The notes below the pieces were generated by a model, which searched no databases, had not been told where the DNA came from, and saw only the letters and a program-made list of their open reading frames with translations. Shown piece by piece: positions 1 to 12,140 of a stretch of DNA of 64,000 bases. The position numbers were made by a program, and so were the translations under genes. How positions within the stretch are numbered: position 1 is the stretch's first letter; each line of letters starts with the position of its first letter. This stretch comes from Eonycteris spelaea (taxonomy: Eukaryota; Chordata; Mammalia; Chiroptera; Pteropodidae): positions 62,001 to 126,000 of the forward strand of contig PUFA01000223.1 of assembly GCA_003508835.1 (NCBI GenBank), written 5' to 3'.

Positions 1-464
1 GGAAGCGGGAGCGGGTGTGGTATGGGGGGTGGGGGTAGTGAGGGGACCCACCCTGCTGGTTAATCGAGCGAAGCTGGGTGTTCCACCTGTGCGCGTGTGT
101 GCCTTGCCTGTGTCCTCAGGGGTAACGTCTGGGCTCGCCCAGATTTGCACGTGCAAAGGAGGTTTCGAAAGCAGGAAGCCTTCATGTCTGGACTGAGATC
201 CAAGGAGAGAAGGTGAGGAGGGGTCAGAAAATAATGGAGGGCAGACGCGAGAAAAGGCTGGCGAATTCCCAGGCGGGGGGCTGGCGTGGAGCGGCAGACT
301 GGCGGGCCTCCGCTTTCGCGGTCGAGTTGGGTCTGCAGGGCAGCCGAGCGTGGCGGGTGGTGAGGCCGACCTTAGAGTCTGAACTCACTTCCGCTGATGC
401 CCTATGGGAGCATCTCCACCTCAGTCAGCCCTGGGACGTCGCTCGGGACATACCTGCAGGTCAG

Positions 465-1140
465 ACAAGGACCAGGGTTGGCGAGGATGTGGGGGAATCG
501 GAACCTTCAGACATTACTGGGGAGGCGAGACGTAAAATGGTGCAGCCACTTTGGAAAACACGTGGCAGCCCCTCAAATGATTAAACTCACAATTACATGT
601 GACCCAGCAATTTCACTCTTGGGTATGTATCTACCCGAGAGAAACAAAAGCCCGCGTCCGACAAACCTCGTGCATTAATTTTACGGCAGCATTGCTCCTA
701 ACGCCCAGGAGTGGGGGAAAAACCAAAGTGCCTATTGACTGATGAATGCATAAATAAAATCGTATTCAACCATAAGAAAACCAAAGTACTGACACGTGCT
801 ACAACGTGGATGAACCCCGAAAACACGTCAAGCGAAAGAGGCCAGCGACAAAAAAAAAAAAAACAAAACACATGATACATAAGTCCATTTATGTGAAATG
901 TCTGAATAGTCTGAATAGGCGAATCTACAGAGACAGAAAGTAGATCAGGGTGTCGAAAGTGGATTCAGAATCCCTCAGAGAGGCAGGGATTCTTTCTGAG
1001 GTGGCGCAAATGCTCAAAAATTAGCTGTGGTGACGGTCGCACATCGGTAAAGTGCTAAAAACCCACTGAATTGTACCCTTTCCGTGGGCGGATTCTATGG
1101 CATGCGAATCTTAATAAAGCTTTTTTTTTAAAAAAAAGAA
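465..1140 (+). mobile_element. L1 (L1M-type) 3' end: ORF2 tail, 3'UTR and poly-A
   Basis: This reads along the 3' end of an old mammalian L1 in sense orientation. It runs from a GTTGGCGAGGATGTGG-type segment near 477, through GTAAAATGGTGCAGCCACTTT (about 533-553) and GACCCAGCAATTTCACTCTT (about 601-620), to the ending ACCCACTGAATTGTACCCTT followed by AATAAAGC and an A-rich tail near 1110-1140. The order matches the L1M 3' terminus. The copy is riddled with substitutions and small indels, so it is 5'-truncated and long dead. It is one of the few L1 fragments here on the plus strand. The subfamily (L1MA, L1MB or similar) is not resolved by eye. Confidence 0.85.
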
Positions 1141-1680
1141 ACACACAAAACACATGTGCCTACAGTGTGCCCTCCATGGGCCGGTGTGTGTCAGGCCCGG
1201 GGGGCCCGGGGCGAGGACCCAGCACTGCCACCCCCCAGCCTTCGTGACGCTTCAGCCTCGCTTCCCTGTGCCTGCTCCACTCCTTCACACCCCTACGAAC
1301 CACCTTTTTGTGGCAAAAACCATGTTTTATCCACCCCCCCCCAAGAAATTAAGGCTTCCAGTGGGTAGGGGCTGTGTGCCATTTACTTTTTGGGGTTCCC
1401 TAGAGCATGGAGCATGGGATGACGGGAAGAGCCACCTGCCCGTAATTGTCTTAGTAAATACTTGCAGAGGATGCTAACGGTTTTTATTTGTCCTTGTAAA
1501 CTGCATTTTGTGTTTTTGCCAATATAATCTTTAATTTAAAAAAAAAAGTGTTGGGCACTGAATACATTTGCAGGCACGGCCTGTTCCCAAACTGTCTGTG
1601 CTAGAAGGAGGCTGAAGTTCCTTTTGCTTCCCCCGTAGAAAATGTTAGCTTTTGTGTTTTTTGCCTGGTCGGATTTCATG

Positions 1681-1704
1681 TTTGTTTGTTTGTTTGTTTG
1701 TTTT
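1681..1704 (+). repeat. (TTTG)n microsatellite
   Basis: Six uninterrupted TTTG units, directly visible. There is no adjoining SINE body, so it is treated as a simple repeat. Confidence 0.95.
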
Positions 1705-1925
1705 TCTGGCCAGTAGAGCTAACAGTCATTAAGCACTGTTTTTGAGTACAACGGCGTCACCGATGACTGACTGGCAGTAGGACACGCACTGTGAGTGGAT
1801 TCTACAGCCGGCGGGATGCACCTCACTGCATTATCGCGGGATAGAAAATAAACAAACTGAGCGAGCACGATGTGGAAAACGTTGGGTTGTGAGACAGTGT
1901 GAGGAGAAGAGGTGAGAAGGGAGTA

Positions 1926-2013
1926 CGTGTGTGTGTGTGTGTGTGAGTGTGTGAGAGAGAGAGAGCGAGAGAGAGCGAGAGCGAGAGAGAGCGAGCGCGC
2001 GCATGTGTGCATG
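1926..2013 (+). repeat. Compound (TG)n-(GA)n-(GCGA)n microsatellite
   Basis: A TG tract runs directly into interrupted GA/GCGA units and ends in alternating GC/TG bases. The tract is purine-rich on the plus strand in its second half. Open frames crossing it give low-complexity Cys/Val/Arg/Glu or Ser/Leu strings and are not genes. Confidence 0.93.
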
Positions 2014-5000
2014 TTGGGGAAGGGTGTGACTTTAGCCACGGTGGTGGCTCTGGAAGAGGGCGTGACGGAGGGGTCCTGGGAAGGCCTACGGGAGGAGCAT
2101 TCCAGGCGGAAAGAAAGGCAAGTTCAAGTACCTGGGGGTGGGGAGCGGAAGTCCGTGCGGCTGGCGGCTGGCGCAGAGTGGGAGCAGGTGAGGGGTTCAG
2201 GGGGGCCTCAGTCTTTGGAAGGACTCTCTCTGGCTGTCACTCTGAGCCAGGCGGGCAGCCCTTGGAGGGACTCAGGTTTGTGCAGGAGGTTTGACCTTTA
2301 CGCATATTCGCATTTTAATTTGTCGGGCAGGTGCAGTGCTGTTCATTTCTTCCTCCTTTCTTTAGAAGATCACTTGGAGGTAAGGCGGGTATTTGCAACC
2401 AAAGACTGAAAACAAAGGGGACTTGGCTCAGGTCATGCTGGTCTTTGCGAGAGGTGTGAAATCCATTGTTTGTGACTGGAGTCCCAGCCCTGTGCTGGCA
2501 CCCTGAGCCTGCCCCGTACCACCCACCCCTGCTCCCTCGCTGCAGAGGCACTGTCTGGGGCCCGCGTACAGAGTAGGGGGTGCGCGTCTCCTCCATTGAC
2601 TGTCTCCGTAATTCACCACCGCCACCTCACGAGGCAGTGAAGCTACATGGCTGTGGTGTCTGCATCTCGGGTCACAAATTTAAGCAAGGTAAAGTGACCG
2701 AGTGATGCCGGATACGGGGCTGTATTGCCGCCCCCGCCCCCCCCCCCCATTTTGCTGAAGTGATTGATATACACTTTCGCTTTTTCGCTTCTCTGAGTCA
2801 TTTTGTTTAATGAGTGTCTTGGAGGCAGCGTTGGTTGGATTTACGGTGCAACAAAAATATGCCCTGTGACTTCGTCCCGCAGACAGACGGGCTCTCAGAG
2901 GCAAGGCGAGCTGCCTGAGTGTCTTTCTGCTGATATGTTTCCCTCCCCCTCCCTTCCCCACCCCAGCCCCAGGGGGCCCTTCTGCATGCCAGTCGTGTAA
3001 GAGCTTATGTTAGGGACTAATTCTACTTTCTCATAAATTTTATTTGAAAAAGACTTAACATAACACACCTCCAAGACGGTCCGTAATCTGCTGAGAACAC
3101 GATCATTTTGATGCTAAAGTAACATTTTAAGGGTAAAACATCTTACGGCGTCTCCACAGACCAGGGTCCACTGCGGCAAGCGCGGCCCACTGCATTCGAG
3201 TGATGCTCCATTCGACGCCCTGCAGAGCTCTGGGAGGTGGGGCACGTCCAGCCACGGGACAGGACGAGCCCAGCCATGTTGGGGGGGTGGGGAGGGGACC
3301 ATGCAGCCCACGACACTGCCACAGGAGGTTCTGGAAGCAAGTGTGTGTGCACGTTCTCAGGCAGGAATTTAGCTCAAGGAACAAAATGACCTTGGTTGTG
3401 CTTTGGGCATAAATGGTGAGAAAAGTGGACCGTTGGGCTGGGAGAGGGTCGCCCGAGCAAAGCGGAGGCAGGGGAGCCTGAGGGCGCCAGAGCCCTGCGG
3501 CTGAGTGGGGCGCAAACACCCAGTAGGAAGAGTGGAGGGAGCACCCGCCTCCACCTGGTCTGGCTTTCATGGCCAGTTACAGCGACCTGAGTTACCATTC
3601 ATGGCTCCTTCTAAAAACGCATCATTGATTTAAAAGATGGTTGTTAATATAGGGTCTCTCCCCCTGGAAGTGAACAATGCAGCAGAATGAGGAGGTCCGA
3701 CCCTGGGAAGGGGAAACGGCGAGGAAGAGAAGGGGCCCTGGGTCTGCAACGGGCATTACATTTGGTTCTCGGCGTCTCGGAAAAGAGAGGAAAAGAATAA
3801 GGAAAAATTATGTCATGGCTTCCATGATCATAAATGGGGTATTTAGTTCCTCGGGGTTGACTAAGCGTTTTTTTGGCAGTGGATTATTAAAATAAGACTT
3901 GTTACAGACTGCAACTATGGGATAACGTTGGGTAACACAATGAGAAGAGGATTAAACGGTGTTTTTCGGAGAAACGCAAGCGCTGTGTTCTCATGACGAC
4001 CTTTTCTCTCTCACGGGAAACCTCGACGCAAGGCCAGGGCGCGGCATGGAAGTGTGGCCCAGAAAACGGGACTCTGGACGAGGCTGGCTCTACGTGGCGC
4101 AGGTACGCAGCCTGACATTCTAACCTGATGCACAGACAACGTGTGACAGGAGTCGACGGATGCGGGCGGCACGCGTCCAGCACTGACCCTCGCTTGTCCT
4201 CGCTGGGACTTGTCGGGGGCTCCCACGACGGCCTGCGATCTGCAATTCTACGTGACAAAGACCAAGCTTGTGACCCCAGGAGTCTGAGGCTAGGGCGGCG
4301 GGACGATCTCCCCACACCGGGAAGGAGGGCTCCACTGTCCTCAACACCAGACGGACGTCACAGGCAGAGCCTGAGGTTCTTCAGGGGTTATCTTTGGTCT
4401 AACTCCAAATCTGGCTTTTACTGAGAGCCCAGAGTTCCACGCTCTGCGGGGTCTGGCGGAGACACTTCGGGCCTGAAACATCTGCTGAGGAAGTGGTGGC
4501 CCCTGTCCCTTCTGCGTGTTGAAGCACCTCGGGGGGATGGGCGCTCGCCGTGAACACCGAGATAACATGCTGACTTGCCCGGAAGCTCACTGAGTGACGG
4601 CTCACTGAGTCGTGGAGAATTTTCGCAAAGACAGTGACTTTCGGGCCGGGGTCATTTGACCTGAGCCGTGTTCCCCGTGTGGTGTGGCCTGTCGCGGTCA
4701 CTCTCAGTTCGTAGGAATGTCACTGTGTCATCAGCAGCAGGAGATCTGTCTCCTCCGCGTCACGTTGGGGACACACGCCCAGCCCTCTGGAAGCTCCGTC
4801 AGACCATCAGGATACATGCTCACGGGGAAGGGGTGGAGGAGAAAGCCGCCCCGCGACCTGGGCTCGCACCGCTTGCGACCCCGACCCCGTCCGTTGGGTC
4901 ACGACCTCCGCCTCGTCTCATCCGGGCCGTGGTTTCAAACACGGACATTTGGCCAAAGCCCCGGAGCTGAGGAGTTCGATGGCTGTTTGGCCGCGCCGTG

Positions 5001-6379
5001 CAGTCTGGGTTTGTAATTGGCTTCAGGTTGTTAAATCACGACGCCTCGCCTGGCTCAGCTGCGTGCAGGGGCACCATGCTCCCGAGGTCACTCCCAGGGT
5101 CGCCCCAAAGATACACCTAGGAAACCATTGGGATGGGTTCTGCAAACGCAAAGATTCTCAGAACAGTCACCACGCCCCCGGCCACGGACGTCTCTGCATG
5201 TCAGCTGCTCTCCGGCTCTCCGTTAGCTACAGACGTCTCTCAAGCGCTGCATTTTGACCACAACTAGGAGGCCGCGGCCGTCAGCTGTCCTCCGCGAGGG
5301 AAGCCCGGGCACAGAGGCGCGCGTCAGCACGCAGGCCTTCGGCACAGACCCCTTGGCCGGGAGACCAGAGAGGCGGCCGACGCGTTCACCGGCTGTAACG
5401 AGGCCTGCGATTCTCACCCCACGTACCAGAAACAGTAAAACTAAACTCAATGTGGCCACGGACGCAGAAGTGGGGAAATGCCTTCATTCAGAAAAAAAGG
5501 GAAGTGCAACCGCGGAAAGCGGGGCGCAGGGGGTCCCGCTGGCCGGGGCGTCCCGCGGCCGTTTGCTTCACGTGGACTGCTGTGCTGCGTGCTCCAGAAC
5601 CTTCCGTCACCGAACTCTGGGCGACTGCCACACGCCCGGGGCGGGGCACTCGGTGTCACTGCCAAGGGCTCCTGTGCACACAGGCCGTCTGCTAAGACTC
5701 TGCCTCCCGCCCCGGTGCCCGCGGGGGATGCTCCTCAGCGCCGAGCTTCCAGAACGGAATTTAGCTTCCGACCACAATTGTTATTTCTCCTTCGGCTGAA
5801 ACCTGGTATTCATCAAGCTGGGTGGTCTGGTCCGGCATAAAGAATGTGAAGGAAATGCAGAATTCCTACGCACTGTCACCGAAGGGGTCGACCCACCTGC
5901 GCTCCAGTCCGGGCCAAGGATGTTTGTTGTCAGGTTATCCTTAAGGACCTCTCTTAGGTCGCTGGATAACGTCTTCAAAGGCCGCAGGTGATTTGTGGAA
6001 GCGCATCAGTGTGACCGACCGCCTGGCTCTCTCAGCTCCTGTCGCTTTCCTGTCACCTCGTCTCTGGGGGAGCTTGATGAAACCTTCTGAACAGCTCTTG
6101 ACTCTGTGCTGGGGGGCAGACCCCTGTGGCTCGATCGGCATGCCATTTCCTAGTCGCAGATTCGGGGGGCTAACACAGCAAATCTGTCCGTTGGGGGTAA
6201 CTTAAATTGGTGTTAGGTGTTGCAGATATACCCTACCTCCTCAGGAATAGCAATGTGACTTAGAAAAACAAGCCAGGGTTAGAATTTCTTAACCTTTGGT
6301 GGACATCTAAGATGCCCTTGTGGAGATGACTGGTGGGAATCTAAAAACTGCCAGCTAACAAGTTCCAGCCGACAGGAAG

Positions 6380-7030
6380 GCTGTTTGCAGAGAGAGCGGA
6401 GCGAGGAGGGCGAGGTCCGCGAGCCGGGCTCGGCCTGCTCGCTCGCGGTGGGTGCGGCCTCGGAGCGCAGAGCTGCTGGACGCCGACCGCTGGGGAGAGA
6501 GAGCCCAGGATCATTTTATTTGGGGCCAAAAAATGAAGGACAAGATTTGCAAAACTGACCTCAGAAGTGCGTGTCTTGTGATTAAGTTCACTTCCGTAAC
6601 AGCCGGTGCCCGCGACGCGGGAACTCTGCGCGGCGGGCAGCCCCGCTGCGGAGCGAGACGGGCCCGCTCCGGCCCGGCGCTGAGCGGGAGAGGCGAGCGA
6701 CTTCTTTTGCTCACTGTGGTCCGCGCCGCTTCTTTCCTGCACCGGGAGGTAGATGCCCCACGAGTGAGCCACGCACGTTTTCAGGGGACGGGGCTGGGCG
6801 AGGGCCGGCAGGGCGCGCCCCACCCCCCCCCCCCTCCCGCGCATGCGCGGAGTCTGAGAGCCAGGCACGTCGCAGCTCGCGCGGGCTCTGTCCCCCCTGA
6901 CGGCGCGCTCGTCATCAGCACCGAGCACTGCGCGCCCCCGGGTCCCGCCCGCTCCGCAGGCCGGCGTGCGGGGCGGCCAGGCCCAGCGCTCTGGGCGAGC
7001 GCGCGTGCTCCTTGGCTGGAGACGGCCGAT
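6380..7030. promoter_or_regulatory. CpG island, candidate promoter
   Basis: The segment is visibly dense in CpG dinucleotides with G+C well above the flanks, and it drops sharply to AT-rich sequence just after 7030. It carries GC-rich blocks, a C-run at about 6822-6834 and a perfect palindromic NRF1-type site (listed separately). There is no TATA box next to an obvious start, which suits a dispersed CpG-island promoter. No conserved coding exon was recognised on either side, so direction and target are unknown. The alternatives are an orphan CpG island or simply a GC-rich patch in a high-GC domain. Confidence 0.5.
6838..6849. promoter_or_regulatory. NRF1-type palindrome
   Basis: CGCGCATGCGCG is a perfect 12-base palindrome and a full match to the NRF1 consensus YGCGCAYGCGCR. 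NRF1 sites are characteristic of active CpG-island promoters of housekeeping and nuclear-encoded mitochondrial genes. Finding the site inside the island strengthens the promoter reading. Its use in vivo is inferred. Confidence 0.6.
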
Positions 7031-8914
7031 GTTTTGTGTTTGTTTGGAATATTGTTCCCATGGCTCTTTTATTAAAATCAGCTGTGTTGGACTCTTCTAA
7101 ATTGTTTGTAACTCAACAGACCAAAAAAGTCACATAGTGAAAGCATCATTTGAGTTGTAAAACGGGGGGAGTCAGACTCCGATCTTGTTTCTTCTAAAAA
7201 CCTAAAGGTGGGACCAGGCAAAAACCTGTCTCTCCGAAGACGTGAAGGAAAGAGGTCAGCTCCCACGACAGGGGAGGACATCCTAGGAGAGCTGACTGAG
7301 GGGGCCAGTGCCGGGGGCGGGGAGCACGTTGGTACATAGTGGGGGGGGCATCTGTCTGAAGACGGGGAGCTGAGAGGAGGCCCTTGGTTTTCTGGATGAG
7401 AAACGCTGAAGCTAAGGGGTCGCCCTGGCGACAGAGCTGATGCTGAGTCTTAGTCACGTATTCTTGCACCATATCACAGCGTCCCCCAGTGAAGCGAAGC
7501 ATTTAGCGGAAACAAGAAAGGCCTGACTGTTCGCACGCACTCCGCGTTCCCAGACGCGCGTTGGCACGTCCCGAGGGCGGCGGCCCCCGCCGCGGTCTTG
7601 AAGTCTCTGTCGGCTGGAAGGGCGGCAGCTGGGTGAATCACTGCAAACACAGCTGGGCTGCTGGGTGTCTTCGCCATCGGTGTCCTTATTTCCTCCGACA
7701 TAGGACGTCCTGACGTGTGCCCCGCTGAAGTGCGGCATGCTAACCGTGCCTGCAGAGCGCCGATGGAATGTGCTGGATACAGCATCAGACCCTACGTGCC
7801 TGGCGGAGTCTGTAATGGATTTCAGATGGCGTCTCGCACCTTACTGTTTGCGTGGAATTCTCAAAGGCGACTGTTACCTCAGGGGAAGCCTGAGTTCGCA
7901 GTTGACCTCCAGGGCTTTTGGCATTCACCTTGAAGCTAGGACCTTGTCACCTGCAGACGACCTTTGCTAGGCTGGTCACGTGCCAGTCCTGGCTGTCCTG
8001 TGAACTCACCGTCACCTCAGTGATGTCCGTCTCTCTGTTCTGGGTATCGCTTTCCTTGCTGCTGTTTTGTTTCTTTGTTTTTGTTTTGCTTTGTTTGCCT
8101 TTTTTCAGCTCATCTATTTCTTGAGACTTCATTAAATTAGCCTTAACACTAAAAAAAAAAAATCCTTTAGTTTCTTCAAATCTGGAAAAAAAAATCAGTT
8201 AATTCATTTATATCATGTTATTTACCAAAGCAAAACATCATTGATTATCTCCCTCTTCGCGGTTTTGCCATCCTGAAATCAAGTCTGCTGACACATTTTT
8301 AAGGTCAAAGGGTAAAGTATCATTACATTAAGAGATAAGGATATTAGCTCTTTTGATTTATTTCTATGAATGGAAATCGAGTGGTCACATTGCCTCATCC
8401 CGCCTGATTCATGGAAAGCGTTACCGTTTCCACAATTATGGGCAAGATTCCAAACCCCACTCATTCGTCAGCAGCGCTGGGCTCCTCGCCCTCCTTCCAC
8501 AGGAGGAGCAGCTTGGAGAGCATGCGGTGGGGCCCAGAACACGGGGTGGAGGGGCACTGGGGGAGCCAGACAACCCGGGGCCTTTACTTCCCATAGCATT
8601 GACCGCCCCTGGGGCCCACGAGGTGGGATGACAGTCACAAGAAAGGAGAGAATGCTGTTAGATCACTCTCTGCCTGGAGGGACCTCCAAGGGCCTGGCTC
8701 CTGGGCAGTGGGGTGGCAGAGGGAGCTGGGGGCGGGCCAGGCTGCAAAAGGACATTTCCTGGGTCTAAGATGGCTCTGCCCCACATTCAAATTTTCCTGA
8801 AATCCAGAATGTAAGTTCACGATGGTGCGTGTGGACCCATCGCATGGCATTGGGGGGGGGGCAGGAAGCGACGGGAGGGCGGGGCCATTTTCATTTCCCT
8901 GTCGCATTTCTGTG
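7031..8914. other. Unassigned stretch, no gene recognised
   Basis: Mixed composition, with T-rich and A-rich runs near 8.05-8.2 kb. No known repeat or coding exon was identified. The open frames here lack recognisable domains. Confidence 0.4.
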
Positions 8915-8995
8915 TTGACCCTGAGCAGGGGTTGACTGTTTCATACTCCGTGTCCTTGCGTCTAAAATGCGGAATTGAGTTTGGATTGTTTTTAG
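8915..8995 (-). mobile_element. MIR SINE fragment, antisense
   Basis: Weak but ordered similarity to the reverse complement of the MIR core, including a GTCTAAAATGCGGAATT stretch that corresponds to the usual 'TCTGTAAAATGGGGAT' segment. MIRs are ancient tRNA-derived SINEs shared across mammals. The copy is short and diverged. Confidence 0.45.
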
Positions 8996-11984
8996 GGTCC
9001 TTTTCTAATTAGCAAACCAATAAGTCAACAGATGATGGAGTGTGGGCCATGGATATCAGTGTGCAGAACCAAAAGGTGTCGTGTGTTGGGCTGATGGGGA
9101 CAGGTCTTGGGACTCACCCGGACAACGGGAGGCCCCTCAAAGGGTAGAGGGGGGAGCACATGGGTCAAGTGAGGACAGCTCTGAGCGGCAGGGGCAGGAG
9201 AGTGACAAAGGGAAGCCGAGAGGAAGGAACTGTGAAAGTAACTTTACATCAGACACCACATGAATAAACAGGTGGCTTTTTCTGCCCCTGTGCTGAGGTG
9301 ACAAAATCGAAAGATGGCACTTGGTTGTTCTTAAGAGAGCTTTCCTTCTAAAGCTTTCAGTGTTATCCCCAAGTAGTCTTTCATCTCTTCGGTCATGTCC
9401 CCACGAGACCCTTAAGTTTCCCTTTGGCAAACAGAGCCATCAAGAAGTGGAGTACCATGTCCAGCTCCCGGTAGGGATGGAGGACCGGTTACCCCCTGCA
9501 TGGATGGGGGCCGCTTGCTCTGAAGCTGAGCACGGCCGGCACAGGGGGCTCTGATGACCCCTCCTGCGGGCTGTCCCCGGGGAACACGCTGTGAATCAAT
9601 CCTCTGACATCTGGGTCAAGGCCTAAGGGGCCCCCTGCACTCTTGTGCGGGCCCAGGGTGCTCGGCCATAGCCAAGGGCCTCGTCCCCAGGCCCAGGCAC
9701 TAAAGAGACTGTGAGAAGGTCACGTCGGCCAGGTGGGGACTGACCACCTCCCTTGCCACCGTTTTGGCAGTGTGCTTGACTCTGCTGGCTGCCGATGGGG
9801 TGTGTGTCTCCTCTTCATCAGGCAAACAGAGTCTCTAGCCCCTGGGGATGTCACAGAAGGGACATCGGTCGGGTCCCCTCCCCGGCCTCTAGCCCTGGGC
9901 GCCCAGGCGGGATCTCAGCTTCTGTAGTAACCATCACTCTTGTCTTCTGCACTGAGATTTAGTCTTTCCACATTGAGTGTTGCTTTCTGGAATGTTCCCC
10001 CAGCTCTAGAAAGGGGCCTTGGTGGGGGACACGCCTCAGAAGGGTCATCCAGAGACAGACCCAGCCACCCCTGCAAGCATCTCCCTCCAACCGTCTTTCC
10101 TTTTTAATGCAGACTGATTTTGGCCCATGGGACTGTTCCAGGAAGCACAACTCCATGATTAGAAAATACTGGCATTAAATAATTTCCCCGGGCTTGATTT
10201 CCTGTCACAGTGGAATCCCAGCTGGCCTCCCCACGCCCCGAGCCTTTTGCTTAGTCAGCTGTTTTGCGTCCAATTCCGAGACCTTACTTGATCCTGGCCT
10301 TGAGCATTCCTGCCCCTGGTCCCCCTGCTGAATCCTCGTCACTGAGTCCGAGATATTTTAAAATCACAGAAGCTTAAGGCTGGGAAGCATTTTGACAGGT
10401 CCCCCAGGCTGAAGTGAAATGCCTTTCCTCCTGGTTCGCTGAGTGGAGCCAGGGAATAGTGGAGTGCCTGGTGGCTCACTGCCAAGTGTCCTAGCTCCAG
10501 ATGCAGCCTCGCTAAGTGACAGTGACCGCCCGAGGCTCCTGGCCCACCACCCTTCACCTGAAGCTAGCCTGCCACTGAATTCCCCAGGGATCACCTGCTA
10601 TGGGGTAGGTAGACAGGACCAGGACCCCCAAAATGTTAGTGGGGCACCAGCAGTGCCTCGCATCAGGCACGGTGTGAACTGCCCGACCCCTCGGAAGGTA
10701 GAGCTCCCCGCTGTGTTGTCATATTTCCAAAAGCCTTTACAGAGAACATACGACTAGGGTGCTCCAACTGTGACCTGGCCGGGGCGTGACAGATTCGCGC
10801 CTCGTTGGGGACGCTGCACTTCTAACACTGTCCACACCAGATGCAGCTGACGCGTTAGCATGTGTTCAACAAAAGCCTGGGATAATTTTCTGCGTGTTCT
10901 CTTACTTGACGTTTGCATTCATTATTTTGTTCCTCTGATTCTTATGAACAGCCTTGGTGGGGCAGTGGTGAACAGGCAGCTGTGACTGTCACAGCTCAGC
11001 GGGAAGGCGAAGAGATCCAATCACGCAGGCTGGTGTTGGGTACAATGGTGGGAAGCGTTTTGTGGGAAGGAAGACGTGCTTGGAAAGTAAAGACGGGGCA
11101 GGAAAGGCTTCCTGCGGAAGAGACGTGAGCATGGAGACCCCCAGCGATTCCCAGGAGAGAAAAGCTATGTGAGGGCCCGAGCCGGAGCCTGGCCCCGAGG
11201 ACGAGGCAGGGGAGCTGAGGCCCGCGAGGCGGGTCAGGACGTGCGTCTTACAGTGAAAGACGGGAAACCTCTCCTGGCCTTTAGTCCAGACAGGGTCCGT
11301 ATCAGCTTGGCCATCTCAGGGACAGGTGCACAGACTGCGGCGGTCCGGAGTGGAAGGAAAGAGCCCTGGTCCAGGGGAGCGAGGTGAGGGGTGGGGGCGA
11401 CGCTTCACAGGGACAGCTGGCTGCAGGTGGGGTAGTGAGCAAGTGGTCAGGGGCTGTAGGGGTCACGCAGGTGGGACGTGTCACAGAGTGGAGCACAGGG
11501 GGAGGACGTGTGCTCTGAGAGGGAGCGGGAGAGGGGGAGGGGGCTGGTGGGGGGAGCGGGGCAGGACACCCCGAGTTCTGTGTACAGTCTCTGCGAGCCG
11601 TCCATGGGGACAGCAAGCGGGCAGGTGGCCCCGCTGCAGAAATGGAGAGGTCCACGACCCAGTGCTTTCGGCTGGAAGGACTGGGGGTCCGCCAGCTCCT
11701 CCCCAACCAGGGCAGGGGGCGTTCATTGTGCGAGGGGTCAGGTCGGCAGCCAGGACCATGAGGTCCGTCCCGGGTCCTGGGTCCTCATGTTGTGGTGACG
11801 TCAGGCCAGAGAGGCACGCGTGAGACCCGTCAGCGTGCAGACGTGAGCTGAGCCTGGGCACGTATCCGGGGCGGGGCTTGCAAAGTTCGGGGGACGGGCC
11901 AGCACAGAACCTCCGGCCTCTCAAATCCTAACGCAGGGGCTGCAAGGATGATGCTCAAGGAATTCAAAATGCGGCAGGCCCCGC
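8996..11984. other. Unassigned stretch, no gene recognised
   Basis: No family-level match was seen. The sequence around 11.10-11.13 kb (AGGCTTCCTGCGGAAG) faintly resembles a common old mammalian interspersed repeat, but not enough to call. Confidence 0.4.
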
Positions 11985-12140
11985 TCACGGTGCGCCCCGT
12001 GTCCGGCCCTGCTCTAGGCGATCCCCATGTATTATCTCACTGAATCATCCCACAGCCATACGGGGTAGCGATGCCTTCGCCCCCATTTTACACCCAGAGA
12101 AACAGGTGCACAGAGGTCAGGCCACCCAGCTCCGGGAGTC
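11985..12140 (+). mobile_element. MIR SINE fragment, sense
   Basis: In order, the sequence shows the MIR landmarks: a CCGGCCCTGCTCTAGGCGAT segment, TATTATCTCACTGAATCATC, GGGGTAGCGATG, a CCCATTTTACACCCAGAGAAA segment and CACAGAGGTCAGGCCACCCA. This is the MIR body including the conserved core, in sense orientation. Many substitutions are towards G or C. Confidence 0.85.

Larger units (their letters stand above)
1141..6379. other. GC-rich stretch with no gene recognised
   Basis: Apart from the simple repeats listed separately I recognise no gene, RNA or repeat family. The stretch becomes CpG-rich toward 5.2-5.8 kb, where open frames occur on both strands simply because stop codons are scarce. 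A C-rich homopolymer lies at about 2733-2748. Two near-copies of GCTCACTGAGT sit next to each other around 4584-4610. A remote repeat relic could be hidden by divergence. Confidence 0.5.

Noticed and set aside
2060..2130. Fragment of a common old interspersed repeat (GGAGCATTCCAGGCGGAAAG)
   Set aside because: Similarity limited to about 20 bases and not extendable by eye.
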